Assembly: GCA_963575745.1 (NCBI GenBank)
Contig: CAUYUJ010011558.1
Location: 318,933 to 382,932, forward strand
From: Prorocentrum cordatum
Lineage: Eukaryota > Sar > Dinophyceae > Prorocentrales > Prorocentraceae
Direction of reading: 5' to 3'
Length of the DNA stretch: 64,000 nucleotides
Part shown: positions 31,090-42,500 of the stretch, one piece after another
How the letters are laid out: each line of letters opens with the position of its first letter
Numbering within the stretch: position 1 is the stretch's first letter
Made by a program: the position numbers and the translations under genes
The notes under the pieces: model-generated
What the model saw: the letters and a program-made list of their open reading frames with translations, nothing else
Database searches by the model: none
What the model was told of the DNA's origin: nothing

Positions 31090-34000
31090 GTCACAAAAAT
31101 CACGAATCTTCGAAGCTACAGACCTCGAAAAACTCGACCTCTGCAGCTTGCAGGCCCTTGTACTCGGAGAGAAAACTCACAACCGAAGACGGGTCCACGA
31201 AGCCATGCAGACGGGCGACCTCATGGTCAATGAGAGGAGGAGCAAACTGGAAGCCGTATCCCGCCGACCCACACCCAGACCCAGCTCCGCCCCCCGAAGA
31301 TTCAGCACGCTGCCCCCGCGCGTCCTCGAGGCCGCCGCCGGCGGCCAAGGACGGGAGGCGCGCGCGCCAGAGATCTCGCAGCACCTGCGAGGGCGCGCGG
31401 TAGGCCTCCAGCACCGCGTTCTGTCGACCTGGGTATTGGCCTTTCCTGAGGCGGGCTCTCTGGGTCCTGAGGCCTGGGGCGTCTCTCCCCTGGCAGGCCG
31501 CACCGAGCCCCGCTCCCCTGGAGAAGTGCTTACCTACCGAGGCTCCGCACTGCATACAGAAGAGAACATTCTTGCCTGTTTCGATCTCAGGTCCCCCGGG
31601 AACAGACACCACCGAGGCCTGAACGACCGAGTGGCCGTTGACTGCCCACGGGACTCCTTCAAAGCTGATGGCGCCGAAAGGTTCCTGAGGAGGGGCAGCA
31701 GCAGCAGCAGGCGTGCAGGAGGCCGAGGAGGTGGAGGGGACGAAGGGACCATCAGCATATGGTTCCACCCTCTCCGCGGCGCACTCGGCCAGCAACATCC
31801 TGCCCACAGAGGTGGCATTCAAATCGACGACGAGATCCGAGGTCCCAGCCACCCCCTGCGAGTCCGAAAGCTCAAGGGCCCCAAACATTTGCTGGGCCCT
31901 CGCATGCCATCGCGACGCAGCTAAGGCGAGCGTCTCAACACCCTCGATGAACAGCACTTGTTTGGGCGGGACGGCCCAGAGCTTGGCACCCTTCTTGGCC
32001 CAGAAATCTGCGAGGCGGTTTCCGCGGATGCACCATTCCTCGTGGTCATCCGCAGCAGACTCCAGACTGACGTGGGCACGGACCTTATGCACACTAGCGT
32101 CCTTGCCAACTCCGGCCCACCACTGCTCCCAACAGTGGCGACGAGGGTTGTTGACATCAAGCCCAACACCCACATTCGAAGCACAGCCAATGGAACCTTT
32201 GCAATCACTGTAGACAACAAGAGGGTTGTCTGGATCAAGCTCTGCTACCTCAGACAGGACATGAAATGCGTAGTCCTCCGCATCTCTCGCAAGCTGCTCT
32301 GGGGCAAGATGGGGGGGGGCGATCCCGTATACCCCACCAATGAGGTTCCCCGCAGGGTCTACTTGGACTATGGCCCAGCCACACCGCGAGAGACCTGCCA
32401 AGGTGGTGTGAAACGCACTGCCGTCGACGAAGACCGCCCCCGAAAACTTCCAGCCCACAGGGACCCCAACCCAACGCCTGAGATGCTCAGGATTAGCCTC
32501 CAGCTTCGGGAAACAGCGGGAGGGGGAGGGGAAGAGGCAGCGACAAAAGAGTTCGCCGTGCACCTCGCTTTTGTCCCTGACTCTCCGAGCCGCCTCCTGG
32601 AGGAACTGGGGGCACTCTTCGCGACGAATGTGCTGCAAGCAAGGACATTCATACAGCCGGTGAAACAGAGTCCCCCTCATCCCACAAAGAAGGCAACGAT
32701 CATGCTGACTCTTGCCGTGGGCGAACAAACGGGCTTGCGGCCAGTGGGCCCCTCCCACCAACGACCGCATGGCATTCTTATGATGAGGAGTCCACGTCTC
32801 AGACTCCCGTTTATCCAAGAGGCGACGGACAGGAGCCCAGTGCAGGGGCGCTTGCCAGGCGCCCTCAAGGCGCCGCAACGACATCACGTCAGACGCATCG
32901 AGAGCCATCTGACGAACGCGTTCGCAGCAGAAGCTGGGCGAAAACTGAAGCACAGAATCCTCCACATCCTGTGCCACAAAGCTGAACGCCGAAGGCATTA
33001 AAATGCCCACGCGGGCAAAACTTAAGAGCGCCGCTTGCGCAGGGTCCACGCAGCCCAAGGACGGGGCCTGGCCAAAAGGGCCAAACCGGCAGACCAGCAA
33101 GCCTCCAGTGGCCCGCGCCCAGGAAGGGCCGAGATGGCCGCCAGGGCCCAGTGTTGCATGACCTCGACAGTGTGGACTACCAGCGGGTCGCGGAATGCAC
33201 CACGTGGCGAAGCTCTCAAACGCAAGCCTACAGATGCACCAGAAGGCAGGCGGCCTTCAGCACGTAAGGCTGAGACCCGGAGCCCGTGCAGCTTGAGATC
33301 CGAGATCCCAGTCACGGCCGACCCCCACACCGCCGTCGCCGTAGGAGACCCCTCATGACAGTGCTGACTTGCGCTCCAGCTCTACGACGCTGAATTACCT
33401 TGGCTGTGACACGCTTGGCTTTCTGAAGCCTTTTGTCCTGCTCACCTGTACGCCGTGCGGAGCCGTCGTTCGCATCGGTGCCCAAGCACCTCGTGCCTAC
33501 CAGGCGGTCCTCGTCCTTGAGGGTCCATCTGGCAGACAGCGCGTCTGTGAGCTCCTTCGAACTAGACAAGAACCCAGTCTTGTCCCAGTTGGCACGAAGC
33601 TGTTTGGCCTCCAGGCCTCGCACAAGGCTCATCATGGCGTCAGGGAACTGGTTAACCACTTGGGCCAGGGACCCGACAGCCTGCAACAACTCATCAACGA
33701 GATTTTGAAAGCGGATCGCGGGAAACTGCCTTTGAGGTTTCACGACGAGCGTGTGAACCAGCAGTTTAGCGAGTGCCAGGGCGCACGAACACCCGGCAGC
33801 AACTGTGCCGTTAGCTTCAAGAGGAGGTGAGACTGCGCCCTCCCACATGGCACGACGAGGTAGCCGGTACACTACACAGAGGCACCTGAGCAGCTGCAGC
33901 GGGAAGCCCGTGCGAACGGCCTCCCGCTTAAGTTCATCATGCGAGATGTATTCGTAGTACTTGCTAAGGTCAAGCACTCCGCTCGTGGCCGAAAATCATT

Positions 34001-34300
34001 TCAGCCGCGCGAAGCGCTGCAAAATATTATGCACGTGCCCTGATCGATCACACGCGTGCCCAGCATCGCCCCAAAAGGCAGGGTTGTCCAGAGAGTGCTC
34101 CCAGCGACGAGCGACAGGCTGACGAAGCCTCGACCACACACGACACCACAATGGGAGAAGGACAATAGGTCGGACACCTCCCGGGGGCTGGGGCTTGCTG
34201 TTGAAAAACACCAAGAGCAGCCATAGGTCAACCGACTGAGGCAATAACTCCCAGGCAACAAGAATGTCGAGGAAAGCCCTCCTGTACGACGAAGGCAGCC
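31090..34300 (-). pseudogene. LINE B: reverse transcriptase and RNase H remnants
   Basis: Read on the minus strand. RT fingers come first (GGVRPIVLLPLWCRVWSRLR, about 34160), then LDLSKYYEYISHDEL (motif A), ANGTVAAGCSCALALAKLLV (motif B) and QNLVDELLQ (motif C, VDE where VDD is expected). A zinc-knuckle block RCLLCGMRGTLFHRLYECP follows. The RNase H domain has FVDGSA, YSDCKGS and GNRLADFWAKKGA with the catalytic Asp residues. A C-terminal zinc-ribbon-like block reads FCMQCGAS. An in-frame TGA lies at about 34000, and the frame changes between 33312 and 33330 and again before 33100. The last 666 codons (33100-31100) are open. The endonuclease is missing, so the copy is 5'-truncated at a GAG-rich region. 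It lies just downstream of Rab exon g, in opposite orientation. Confidence 0.9.
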
Positions 34301-34519
34301 AAGGAGGAGGATGCGGGGAGGAGGAGTAATGAGGAGTCTTCGGACCTCCGCCAGGGGGGGTCGATGGAGGAGCCGTTCACACGGCAGGCGCCTGCTTCAC
34401 AGCTCCGTCTGTGAGGGGTTTGGTGTGTCCTGCCTGTCTGGCGACCTGGCCGGCCGCGGCGACGAGGGCATCCAGCCCCGAATTGCCCAACGTGCCCTTT
34501 GTTGAGTCTCTGCTGGCAA

Positions 34520-34640
34520 GGGGATGGGGGTGGAGGAGGAGAGGAGGAGGACGAGGGGGAGGAGAAGAAAGAAGATCGAGCAGGAGGACGAAGAGGTGGA
34601 GGAGGAGGAGGAGGAGGAGGAGCAGGAGGATGATGATAAC
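34520..34640. repeat. GAG array at the truncated end of LINE B
   Basis: GGAGGAGGACGAGG-type repeats with GAAGA interruptions. Confidence 0.85.
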
Positions 34641-34679
34641 TCGCATTCGGATTCGGAGTGATAGAGAAGCAGGATCGAG

Positions 34680-35045
34680 CATCTGTTGGGGCTCTCTTGG
34701 ACCATCCTGGAGCCATCCTGAGGCCTCAAGAGTCCCCAGCGAAAACGGAAAGGTTTGAGCTGAATTTCCTGTGGTTTGACCATATAAGCAACATTGTTTT
34801 TCTGATGGTTTGAGCTGAATTTATCGTGTCAGGGAGTTCCTTGGGAGGCTCCGTGGTCATTTGGAATCGTCTTGGGGCGTGTTTGGGGCCTCTTGGAGGC
34901 ATGCTGTGGGCTATCTCCAGCCATCTTGGGTTATATTTTGCGAGCTTGGAGGCACATTGGGCTATATTGTGCCCTCCTGCAGCCATGTTGGGACATCTTG
35001 AGCGCTTCCACCCCTCGCGACACGCCCCCTCCAGACGCAGGGAGG
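34680..35045. repeat. TTGG-phased array with C-rich tail
   Basis: GGCTCTCTTGGACCATCC, GTCTTGGGGCGTG, GCCATCTTGGGTTAT and related words. The tail CACCCCTCGCGACACGCCCC resembles the tail at about 13490. GGTTTGAGCTGAATTT occurs twice, at about 34751 and 34807. Confidence 0.75.
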
Positions 35046-35224
35046 GAGGGTAGTGTAGAGGTAAGCCTCTCCCCCAAGGTGGAAGGATGAGGTTAGAAGA
35101 ACTAACTCGCTGAGCCATCTACGCCCAAAGGGCTGGTAAGATGTTTCGCTCTGCATTTATTGGATCGCTTCACTCATTCCGCGGGCCCATATTGTATCAG
35201 TGTTGCTATATGTTGGTGTGCTCG

Positions 35225-35287
35225 TGGTGAGCGAGGAGGAGGAGGAAGAGGAGGAGGAGGAGGAGGAGGAGGAGGAGGAGGAGGAGC
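35225..35287. repeat. GAG trinucleotide array
   Basis: About 60 bp of nearly pure GAG. Confidence 0.95.
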
Positions 35288-35880
35288 TCTTGGGGTCCTC
35301 TTCGGATGCTTTCCGAGGCGGTCTTGGAGGGCTTTGAGGCCTTTTTGGACCGTCTTGCGGCTCTCTTGGGTTGCTTTGAGGCCCTCTTGGAGGTCTCGTG
35401 GGCTGTTTTGGATAGATTTTGGAGGCTGGGCTCGAAATGTCCGTTCGGGTCCCCCGTCTGGGCTCCCTCTTGGAGCAGTCCCGGGTGCCATCTCGGGCTG
35501 TCTTGGAGGCTTGTTGGGCCGTCTTGGGGCCATCTCGGCCCGTCTTGGGACCTTCTTGAAGCCCTCTTGGTCCGTCTGGGGGCAATGTTGAGGGACTCTT
35601 GGGCTGTCCTGGAGCGTCGGGAAGCCGAACAGTTGAGAACGCCGAAATCTTGTAGAAAATCCCTAGGGAAATCAACCATTGTTGTGTCCTGGGGCCCTCT
35701 GGAGACGCTTCTTGGATGCGTCTGTAGGCGTCTTCGAGGCGTCTGCGGCCGCGTGGAGACGATCTTGGGCGTCTTGGACCGATCCAGGGAGTTACGGCAT
35801 CCTTGGGCAGACCTTGCCAGGAGTTTGCCGGGGCCTTGCTGGGGTCGTCTGGGGACCCCAGGGGCCGCCCGGCGCGCGCG
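35288..35880. repeat. TTGG-phased array
   Basis: CTCTTGGGG/GTCTTGGAG words at 10-11 bp steps. It contains GAAATGTCCGTTCGGGTCCC and GGAGCGTCGGGAAGCCGAA, shared with the array at 15740-16310, so these two are copies of one dispersed element. Confidence 0.82.
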
Positions 35881-37554
35881 AACTAGAAAGATAGTGGGCC
35901 AGTCACCGGAGATCTAAGCACGCCGCTGGCCCGTTGGGCCGGCGAATTTTTGATGGCGCGGGGCTCCGATCACGATGCCCAGAGGCCGAAATCGAGGAAG
36001 AACGTCCAGATTGACAAAGCCAGATCGCCGGAGATTTGGGTATCGGTGGTTATCGGGCCCTCTTAGGCTCACCCTCACGTAGCACCAGGTCAGAAGGTGT
36101 TTTCGCCACCGAGGCCCGGCAACGTTTTCTATTTTTTGCCGTGCACTTCTTCATGTACGCACGTGTTTTATGTTGTTGATGGCCTGCCAATGCGCCGTCT
36201 AGGTGCGGCTTCTGTGTGAGGAGACCTCTCTTCCTTCTCTCTGCCCAGTGTTTCCCTCTTCAGTCCTTTCCCCACCCTCCATCCCTCCAAAATTTTTCTC
36301 GAAGCAGTCCTGCTACATCCCAGACCTCTCCTGGGGTGCATTCTGACCAGGAAGCCGAGACGAATGCAGTTGCGGCGGCAGGGGCCTGTAAGGCCCGACG
36401 AGGCGGAAACGAGGAAAGGACATCAATGGGTTTTTACCCTGGTGCTCCCTCCACTCCACACCTCGTGGCCGCTGCTGTCGGCGGCGAAATCCGATCCCCA
36501 ACCTCGCCGATCAAAGATTTAGGCAACTGGATGGGCGGCGGGGGGTGGGTTCGGAATTCGTCGAACACGTGGCGAGATCCGAACCCTACCCCAGCCCCCC
36601 CATCGATTCAGGAGGATTGATGGTTGGCGGGGCTAGGGTTCGGATTTCGACACCTACGGTAGCTTCATGCACCGATGGCGCGTCGGCGATGTTGGCGCAG
36701 TCGTTCAAGATTGAACTTCGCATGATTGAACGACGCAGAAGCACTGAGGGCCATGGTAGCGCCACAGGACCCGATGGAGTTCAACCTTGAACCATCGGGG
36801 CCGCGATCGGTTCAAGGTTGAGCGTTCGGCACGGTGTCAAAAGGCTTTTTGCGCGCGCCGACGCCGCACGAAGCCACCGTAGGGTGGGTGCGCCTCGAGA
36901 TCCCCGCCTGAAGGTCGCAGCCGCAGCTGAGGAGAGGCCCCTGCGGAAGGAGGAGGGCCGCGAGGGCCCCTCGGCTCTCGCGGCCTCCCGGCGAGGCCCG
37001 CTGCGGGCCCGCTGCGGGCCCGCGAGTTTGGGCCTGGAGGAGGAGCCGGTGAGCGAGGAACATGCTGTCCAGGGACAACGATGGGCTCAAGGAGGCTCAA
37101 CGAGGGAGGCTCACCGAGGTTCCAGGTTGTTGAACAATTTCGTCGATTCGCGGTGGTTTTCCAGCCTTGGGATACCTTCCAGCAGATGCGCCTCGCCGAG
37201 GGCGTTCCGGGGCTGCCCAGATCGTCCCGAACGGCCGCGGGAGAGCCGAATTCTGGCCCGAAAACCATAGGGCCCAGGGTGGATACGCTCAGGGGGGAAT
37301 GCCTCGACCTTCAATGGCCCATTGATCGCCGATAAGGGGTTTGATCGCGGATACGCCATCGGGGGCATATCGCCGATCCATCGGCGATGTACCGCCGATT
37401 CCAGGTCGAGCTTTCCCCCTCCTGTGCCGGTCGCCCCTAGCGTTGCCCCGCACATATCCTTATCCACGGCCTGGCGGTTTGGACGACTTCTCGGCCGTCG
37501 GCCCCGTGGATACGGGAGGGTTGTGGACCGGCCGCGAGAGAGGGGGGGAAGTCA
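35881..37554. other. No gene seen
   Basis: GC-rich sequence without recognisable protein or RNA motifs. Small repeats such as GCTGCGGGCCCGCTGCGGGCC (about 36999) occur. Confidence 0.45.
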
Positions 37555-37700
37555 GATGGAGGAGGCCTTCTCATTAGGCGGCGGGGCTTCCTAGTAGCAG
37601 CCTGGCCTCTGAGAAGTTTCATGCGTCTTCTGGGAAGGCTTAGAAAACCTCCGTGAGAAGGCGAGAGAACTTCGAATCTCTGAGAAGGCGCGAGGACGCA
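37555..37700. repeat. Third cluster of CTTCTNAGAAG-type palindromes
   Basis: GGCCTTCTCATTAGG, CCTCTGAGAAG, CGTCTTCTGGGAAGG and GTGAGAAGGCG occur within 150 bp. Confidence 0.55.
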
Positions 37701-37759
37701 AGGATCGCGCATCTATTGGATCGCGCCCCAGAGTCCAGACTGCGAGGGTATGGACACTC

Positions 37760-37945
37760 AGAGAAGGATCTCGATGTTGATCCTCGACCCTCGATCCTCG
37801 ATGTCGTTTGTCGATGTCGATCCTCGACCCTCGACCATCGATCCTCGACCCTCGATCCTCGACCCTCGATGCCGATTCTTGGCCCACGATGTCGAATTCT
37901 TGATCCTCGACGTTGACCCTCGACCCTCGATCCTCGACGTTGCCC
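37760..37945. repeat. CCTCGACCCTCGAT minisatellite
   Basis: A unit of about 14 bp (CCTCGACCCTCGAT) with ATGTCG interruptions. Confidence 0.88.
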
Positions 37946-38620
37946 CCTGCAGAGGGGAGGGCCAGGCGGGGGCCGCTTCCGCCTCGCCCGCCGGCCGCCT
38001 CTGCACCCGCCCCCCTCCGCCCCGCTCCGCTCTGTGCCGCTCCGATCCGCTCCGCTCGGGCCACCGCCCTCGCGCCGCAGGGCGGCTCGCCCCGGACGCT
38101 CTGCCCCGCCCCTGCTGTGGGGGGGGGGGGCGGTTGTCGGATTCGATCAGGGGGTCGCCCACAGAACTGATTTACACTCAAACTGATGTGGTCGTCGTCG
38201 AATCTGCAAGGCAATGCGTAGAATGTGCGGCAGATCTCCGGGGGGTCCGCGCATGTGTTCCCGATCCGACGAAAAATCCGCTTTGGGGGCAAGTCAATTC
38301 TACGGCCGATCCCCTACTCGATAAATGAGGGGCAGCGAGGGCTGCAGGAACGTGGCCCTTCCTGGCACTTTTCAGGGGGCCTTTCGGGCCCCAAAGCGGG
38401 CCTGAAGCGACGCCCAACTGCCTCCCCCTCCCTCAGGAGGAAAAAACACAGGCACAAACTGTCGCCGATGCGTGAAGTGGAGGGCGAGACGAGCATCCAG
38501 ACCATATGGAAGATATGGGGAATCCTGGGACTCGTGTCTGTTTAGTTGTGCGTCCCTGGGCTCCTTCAATCTCTCCCATCCCTCCTTCTGTCGACCTCTT
38601 CCTGACTAGTCCTCGTCCTC
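37946..38620. other. No gene seen
   Basis: GC-rich, then mixed sequence with short open frames only. Confidence 0.4.
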
Positions 38621-38621
38621 A

Positions 38622-39050
38622 TTGTCGCCTGCGTCGTCGTCGTCGTCGTCATCGTCGTCCTCAACGGCGTCATCGTCGACGACTACGTCGTCGTCGTCGT
38701 CGTCGTCGCCGTCGACGTCGTCGTCGTCTTCCTCGTCGTCCTCGTCTGTCGTGGTCGTCGTCGTCGTCGTCGTCGTCGATGTCGGCGTCGTCGTCGTCGT
38801 CGTCGTCGTCCACGTCGTCGATGTCGACATCCTCGCCGTCGACGTCGTCGTCGTCGTCGTCGGCGTCGGCGTTGTCCTTGTCCTCGTCGTCGTCCTCCTC
38901 GTTGTCGTCGTCTTCCTCGTCGTCCTCGTCGTCGTCGACGTCGTCGTCCTCGTCGTCGTCGTCGTCTTCGTCGTCGTCGTCCTCGTCGTCATTCTCGACC
39001 TCGTCGTCGTTGACCTCGTCGTCGTCGTCCTCCTCCTCCTCCTGATTACT
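38622..39050. repeat. CGT (GTC) trinucleotide array
   Basis: About 430 bp of imperfect CGT repeats ending in CCT repeats 19 bp before the copia target duplication. Ser-, Val- and Thr/Asp-rich frames over it are artefacts. Confidence 0.95.
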
Positions 39051-39064
39051 CGCATGATCATCTT

Positions 39065-39069
39065 GCTGC
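39065..39069. repeat. Target-site duplication, left (GCTGC)
   Basis: GCTGC directly precedes the left LTR and recurs at 48851-48855 directly after the right LTR. A 5-bp duplication is usual for Ty1/copia integration. Confidence 0.85.
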
Positions 39070-39252
39070 TGTCAGTGCAGTTGTTTTCAGCAAAGACCGC
39101 GCGGCAGTCCAACTGCGGGTGCGTCCCAGGGCCCTAGGACTAGGGCCAAAACAGCGGCGGGCAGCGTGCATGCCACAAAACAAGACAAGCGTGTACAACA
39201 TACACACATGGTGGCACGGGCGGCAGAGGGGCAGGGGAGTGCACTCTTCACA
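39070..39252 (-). repeat. 3' LTR (left copy)
   Basis: 183 bp. It differs from the right copy by T/C and A/C in the GCGYGTACAMCATAC stretch and by A/G in GGGGRGTGC. Confidence 0.95.
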
Positions 39253-39341
39253 CTGGGTGAGTACAATGCTGCCCCGATGCCGCTCCCTCTGAAAGGGCAA
39301 CGCTGCACGCAATTATAATGTATATCAGCCCTCGGGCCGAA

Positions 39342-39531
39342 ACACCTCAAGTAGATGCGGCCTGAGGCTCGAAATATAAACATGAATGTCTAGATTCACC
39401 AATCCAGACTGTCAACTCAAAAGATATGCATGAGACACCTCAAGCAAGGTGCGGCCTGAGGCTCAAAATATAAATACACGAATATGAATATCTCGATACA
39501 CTACTCCAGACGATCAACTCAAAAGATATGC
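39342..39531 (-). repeat. Tandem duplication in the copia 3' untranslated region
   Basis: 39342-39429 and 39435-39531 share ACACCTCAAG, TGCGGCCTGAGGCTC, AAATATAAA and CAACTCAAAAGATATGC. The copies differ by substitutions and about 9 bp of length. It lies between the pol stop and the 3' LTR. Confidence 0.88.
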
Positions 39532-39581
39532 GTACCTCACCGTAGCCCTCACTAGGTCCATCAGCAACTGCAATCAGGACC

Positions 39582-42500
39582 TCACGGGCTCGCAGGCCCT
39601 GGAACGGCGACCCGACGCTGGGCCTTCCGCTCCTTGGCTCGCTCACGCTGTCCGCGGCGCAGCCGCAGACGGTGTGCCTCCTCATCCTCTTGCTCAGCAG
39701 TAGGCACCATGCTGAACAGGCCGTGGCGGAGGAACTGCGATAGTACCTCGTTAGGCTGCACGGCTTTTGTCAACACATCCGCTAGCATGTGGCTATTAGG
39801 CAGCCACTTGAACTTGATGGCCTCCTGCTCTATCAAATCCTTGGCCACCAGCAAGTCAATGAGGGTCTGCCGAGACACCGGCATCGACCCGATCTTGGAC
39901 GTGTGATCGTAGAGCGACTTCGCATCCGTCACGAGCGCCCCTGGAACCTTCAGCGCCAGCCTCCAGTCCCCTTGCAAGGGCGGCTCCCCGTACAAGATTG
40001 CCTCAATCAGCAGCCTGAGGTAAAGCTGCCGATCCAAAGCCACGGACATAGCCGCAGATTCTGCGGCCATCGTAGATCCAACAACTCGTGTAATAGTACT
40101 GCTCTGAAACTCCACTAGACAGCATACGGTTAGCTCCTTCAAAACTCGGGTGTCCGTAATCATACTCATGAACCCCATCTGGCTCTTACAGCCGGGTTCC
40201 TTCGCAAACGAAGCGTCCATAAGCGTGAGCACCTGCAAGCGCTCGATGTCCACACGGCGGATCCGGAGAGTCGCAAGACCTCTCTTGTCGTAGTCCTGAA
40301 GCCGGTCGATGATGTCATTGAGCACTCGCAGGTGCAGCAACCTCCGACCTTTCGGATCCTTCTGTGCGAGCGCCGAGACACTATACGCGAGTTGTGGCAC
40401 CACGCGTGCGACAGGCCACCGCACCTTCTGGAGCAAGCTCCGGTAGTCGTGGTGCTCCTCGGGAGTCATCTCCCGCTCCTCGTTGTCACCCCTTGCAAGG
40501 GGGTGCTTCGTCAGCTTGCCGATGTACTCGTGCATGCTGATCTCGATGTGATCGGGGTGGCGCCACCACTCCTCACCGAGATAGGCGATTGCCTCCTTGT
40601 CGTTGCCCTTCTTCCAGTGCTTGATGTTGAAACGACTGTTGATGTTCGCCTTCACCTCCTGGTACTGGGGATCGTGTGGGTCTCCAAACAGCATGCCGTC
40701 ATCGACGTGCAAGGTCAACATAGCGATCAACTTGTCTTTCATTCGATAAACGAAGACAGCTCGAGCACAGCGCAGCTCCACGAAACCGACCTCGTCCGTC
40801 AACACCTGGCGGGCTCGGAGATACCACAACCGAGGCGCCTCAGTCAGACCGTACGCCCCTTTCAGCAAGCGCAGCAACGCATAAGGCCGCACGGCTGGCC
40901 ATCCAGCACCGTCGACGGCTGGAAGCCCGTCCTTAGGAGCCCTCACATACAGCTCCCGTTCCAGCTTCAGCCCGGACAGGAACGCAGTCGCTACGTCGAA
41001 ACACTCGAATGTCCAATCCATCGCCATTGTGATAGACGCACACACCAGCACAGCCAAAGGGGAAGTAGTAGGCGAATCCGTCCTGAATAGACCAAGCTGC
41101 GGATCGAGATGGCCAGGGATGATCAAGCGAGACTTCGCCTCCAGCTCCAGCCCTCGCCCCCGGTTCGTGCGAACCGAACGCATGGGCACCGAGATGATCT
41201 TGTCCTTCGGGATGCTCTTCTCCTCCTCCTCGGTGACCAGCTCGACCGTGTTGTTGGCGATCCATTGCCGCCACTCGGCGGCATCGGCCTCGTCGAACTT
41301 AGCCTTCTCGTGCTGGTTGAAGTGACGTGGGTCTAGCTCCTTCGCGTTCTGCTTCATCACGAGTGCGAACACGTCGTGCTCGTACCGGGCCTCCTGCAGC
41401 CATGCGTCATACACAGATGACACGTTGATCCATTCTTCGTAAGTCATCGGCTGTCGTACAAGACCCTCCGGAGTGTCCAAATAGTACACCCCTTGTGCAT
41501 GAGCGTCCGGCTTGTCGTGGTAGAAAAGCGTGAGACCAACCCAGCTGTCCTCCGTGCGCTCGTTGGTACGGTTCGCGCCGTCGTCCTTGTAGGCACACTG
41601 GCCCGTAGCGGAGAGCATCACCGAGAGGCGATTGCACTCCCGGTGGCGGTCGTGATCATAGAGTCTCCGCCGTGGCTCTCGGTGTACACGTACTCCTCGT
41701 ACGACCTTCTGAACGAGCGTGGAGACACCATCCAAGGCATTCTGGTCGAACCACTCCTGAGGCCCCGAGTGCACAACGGCGTTCATGGCCACTTCGCGGA
41801 GGGCCGGCAAACCACTCGTAGGAGCAGCCTGCAGACGCGTCTTCTTGATGCAAATCGGCACGTCATCTACCAGGAACTTCCGTTTTCGCTCAAGCTCGAA
41901 ATCGTCTCTGGGAATCGGCGGCACCGAAGGGCCGCCAGAGCCCGATGCTCCCGGAGAGGCCTTCGGGTACACCTCAGAGGATATCCGCCCTGGAGGGGAA
42001 CGAGAACGTTCCCTCTTCGGAGGGGGAAGCTGCGGCAGCTGCTGCTGCTCAGGCGGCTCCTCCTCCTTGGCCTGTGCCTCAATGGCGTCCAGGGCCCTCA
42101 GGTCCACACGAGGCTGCCTGGACCCCTCGAGCTCCCCATGTCGGTCACGCTCCTTCTTCAAGAACGTCTTCTTCACCTTCTGAACCTTCACCTTGGGCGT
42201 GACGTCCACGATGTCGTGGTAAGCGCGGTCATCTCGCTGCTGTGTCAGTCGCACGTCCGTCTGGATGGACTCCGCAGCTGCGGCCTCCTGGGAGGAGGCG
42301 TGCCGGAGCTGCTCACGAGCAACAAGTAGCACGTGACCACGCCAGGATACGTAGTAACGGCTGTTGGACTCCTTCGCGATCACAGTCGCAGGACCCCGCC
42401 ATCTTTCAGGATCTTGCCGACGACGTCCCTTGAACGGATTCGGTGCCCAGAAATACACCCTCGATCCTGGGCACAGATCACCGACGACCGTCGGCGCCTG

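Noticed and set aside
38506-39137. Ser-, Val- and Asp/Thr-rich proteins
   Set aside because: Products of the CGT array.
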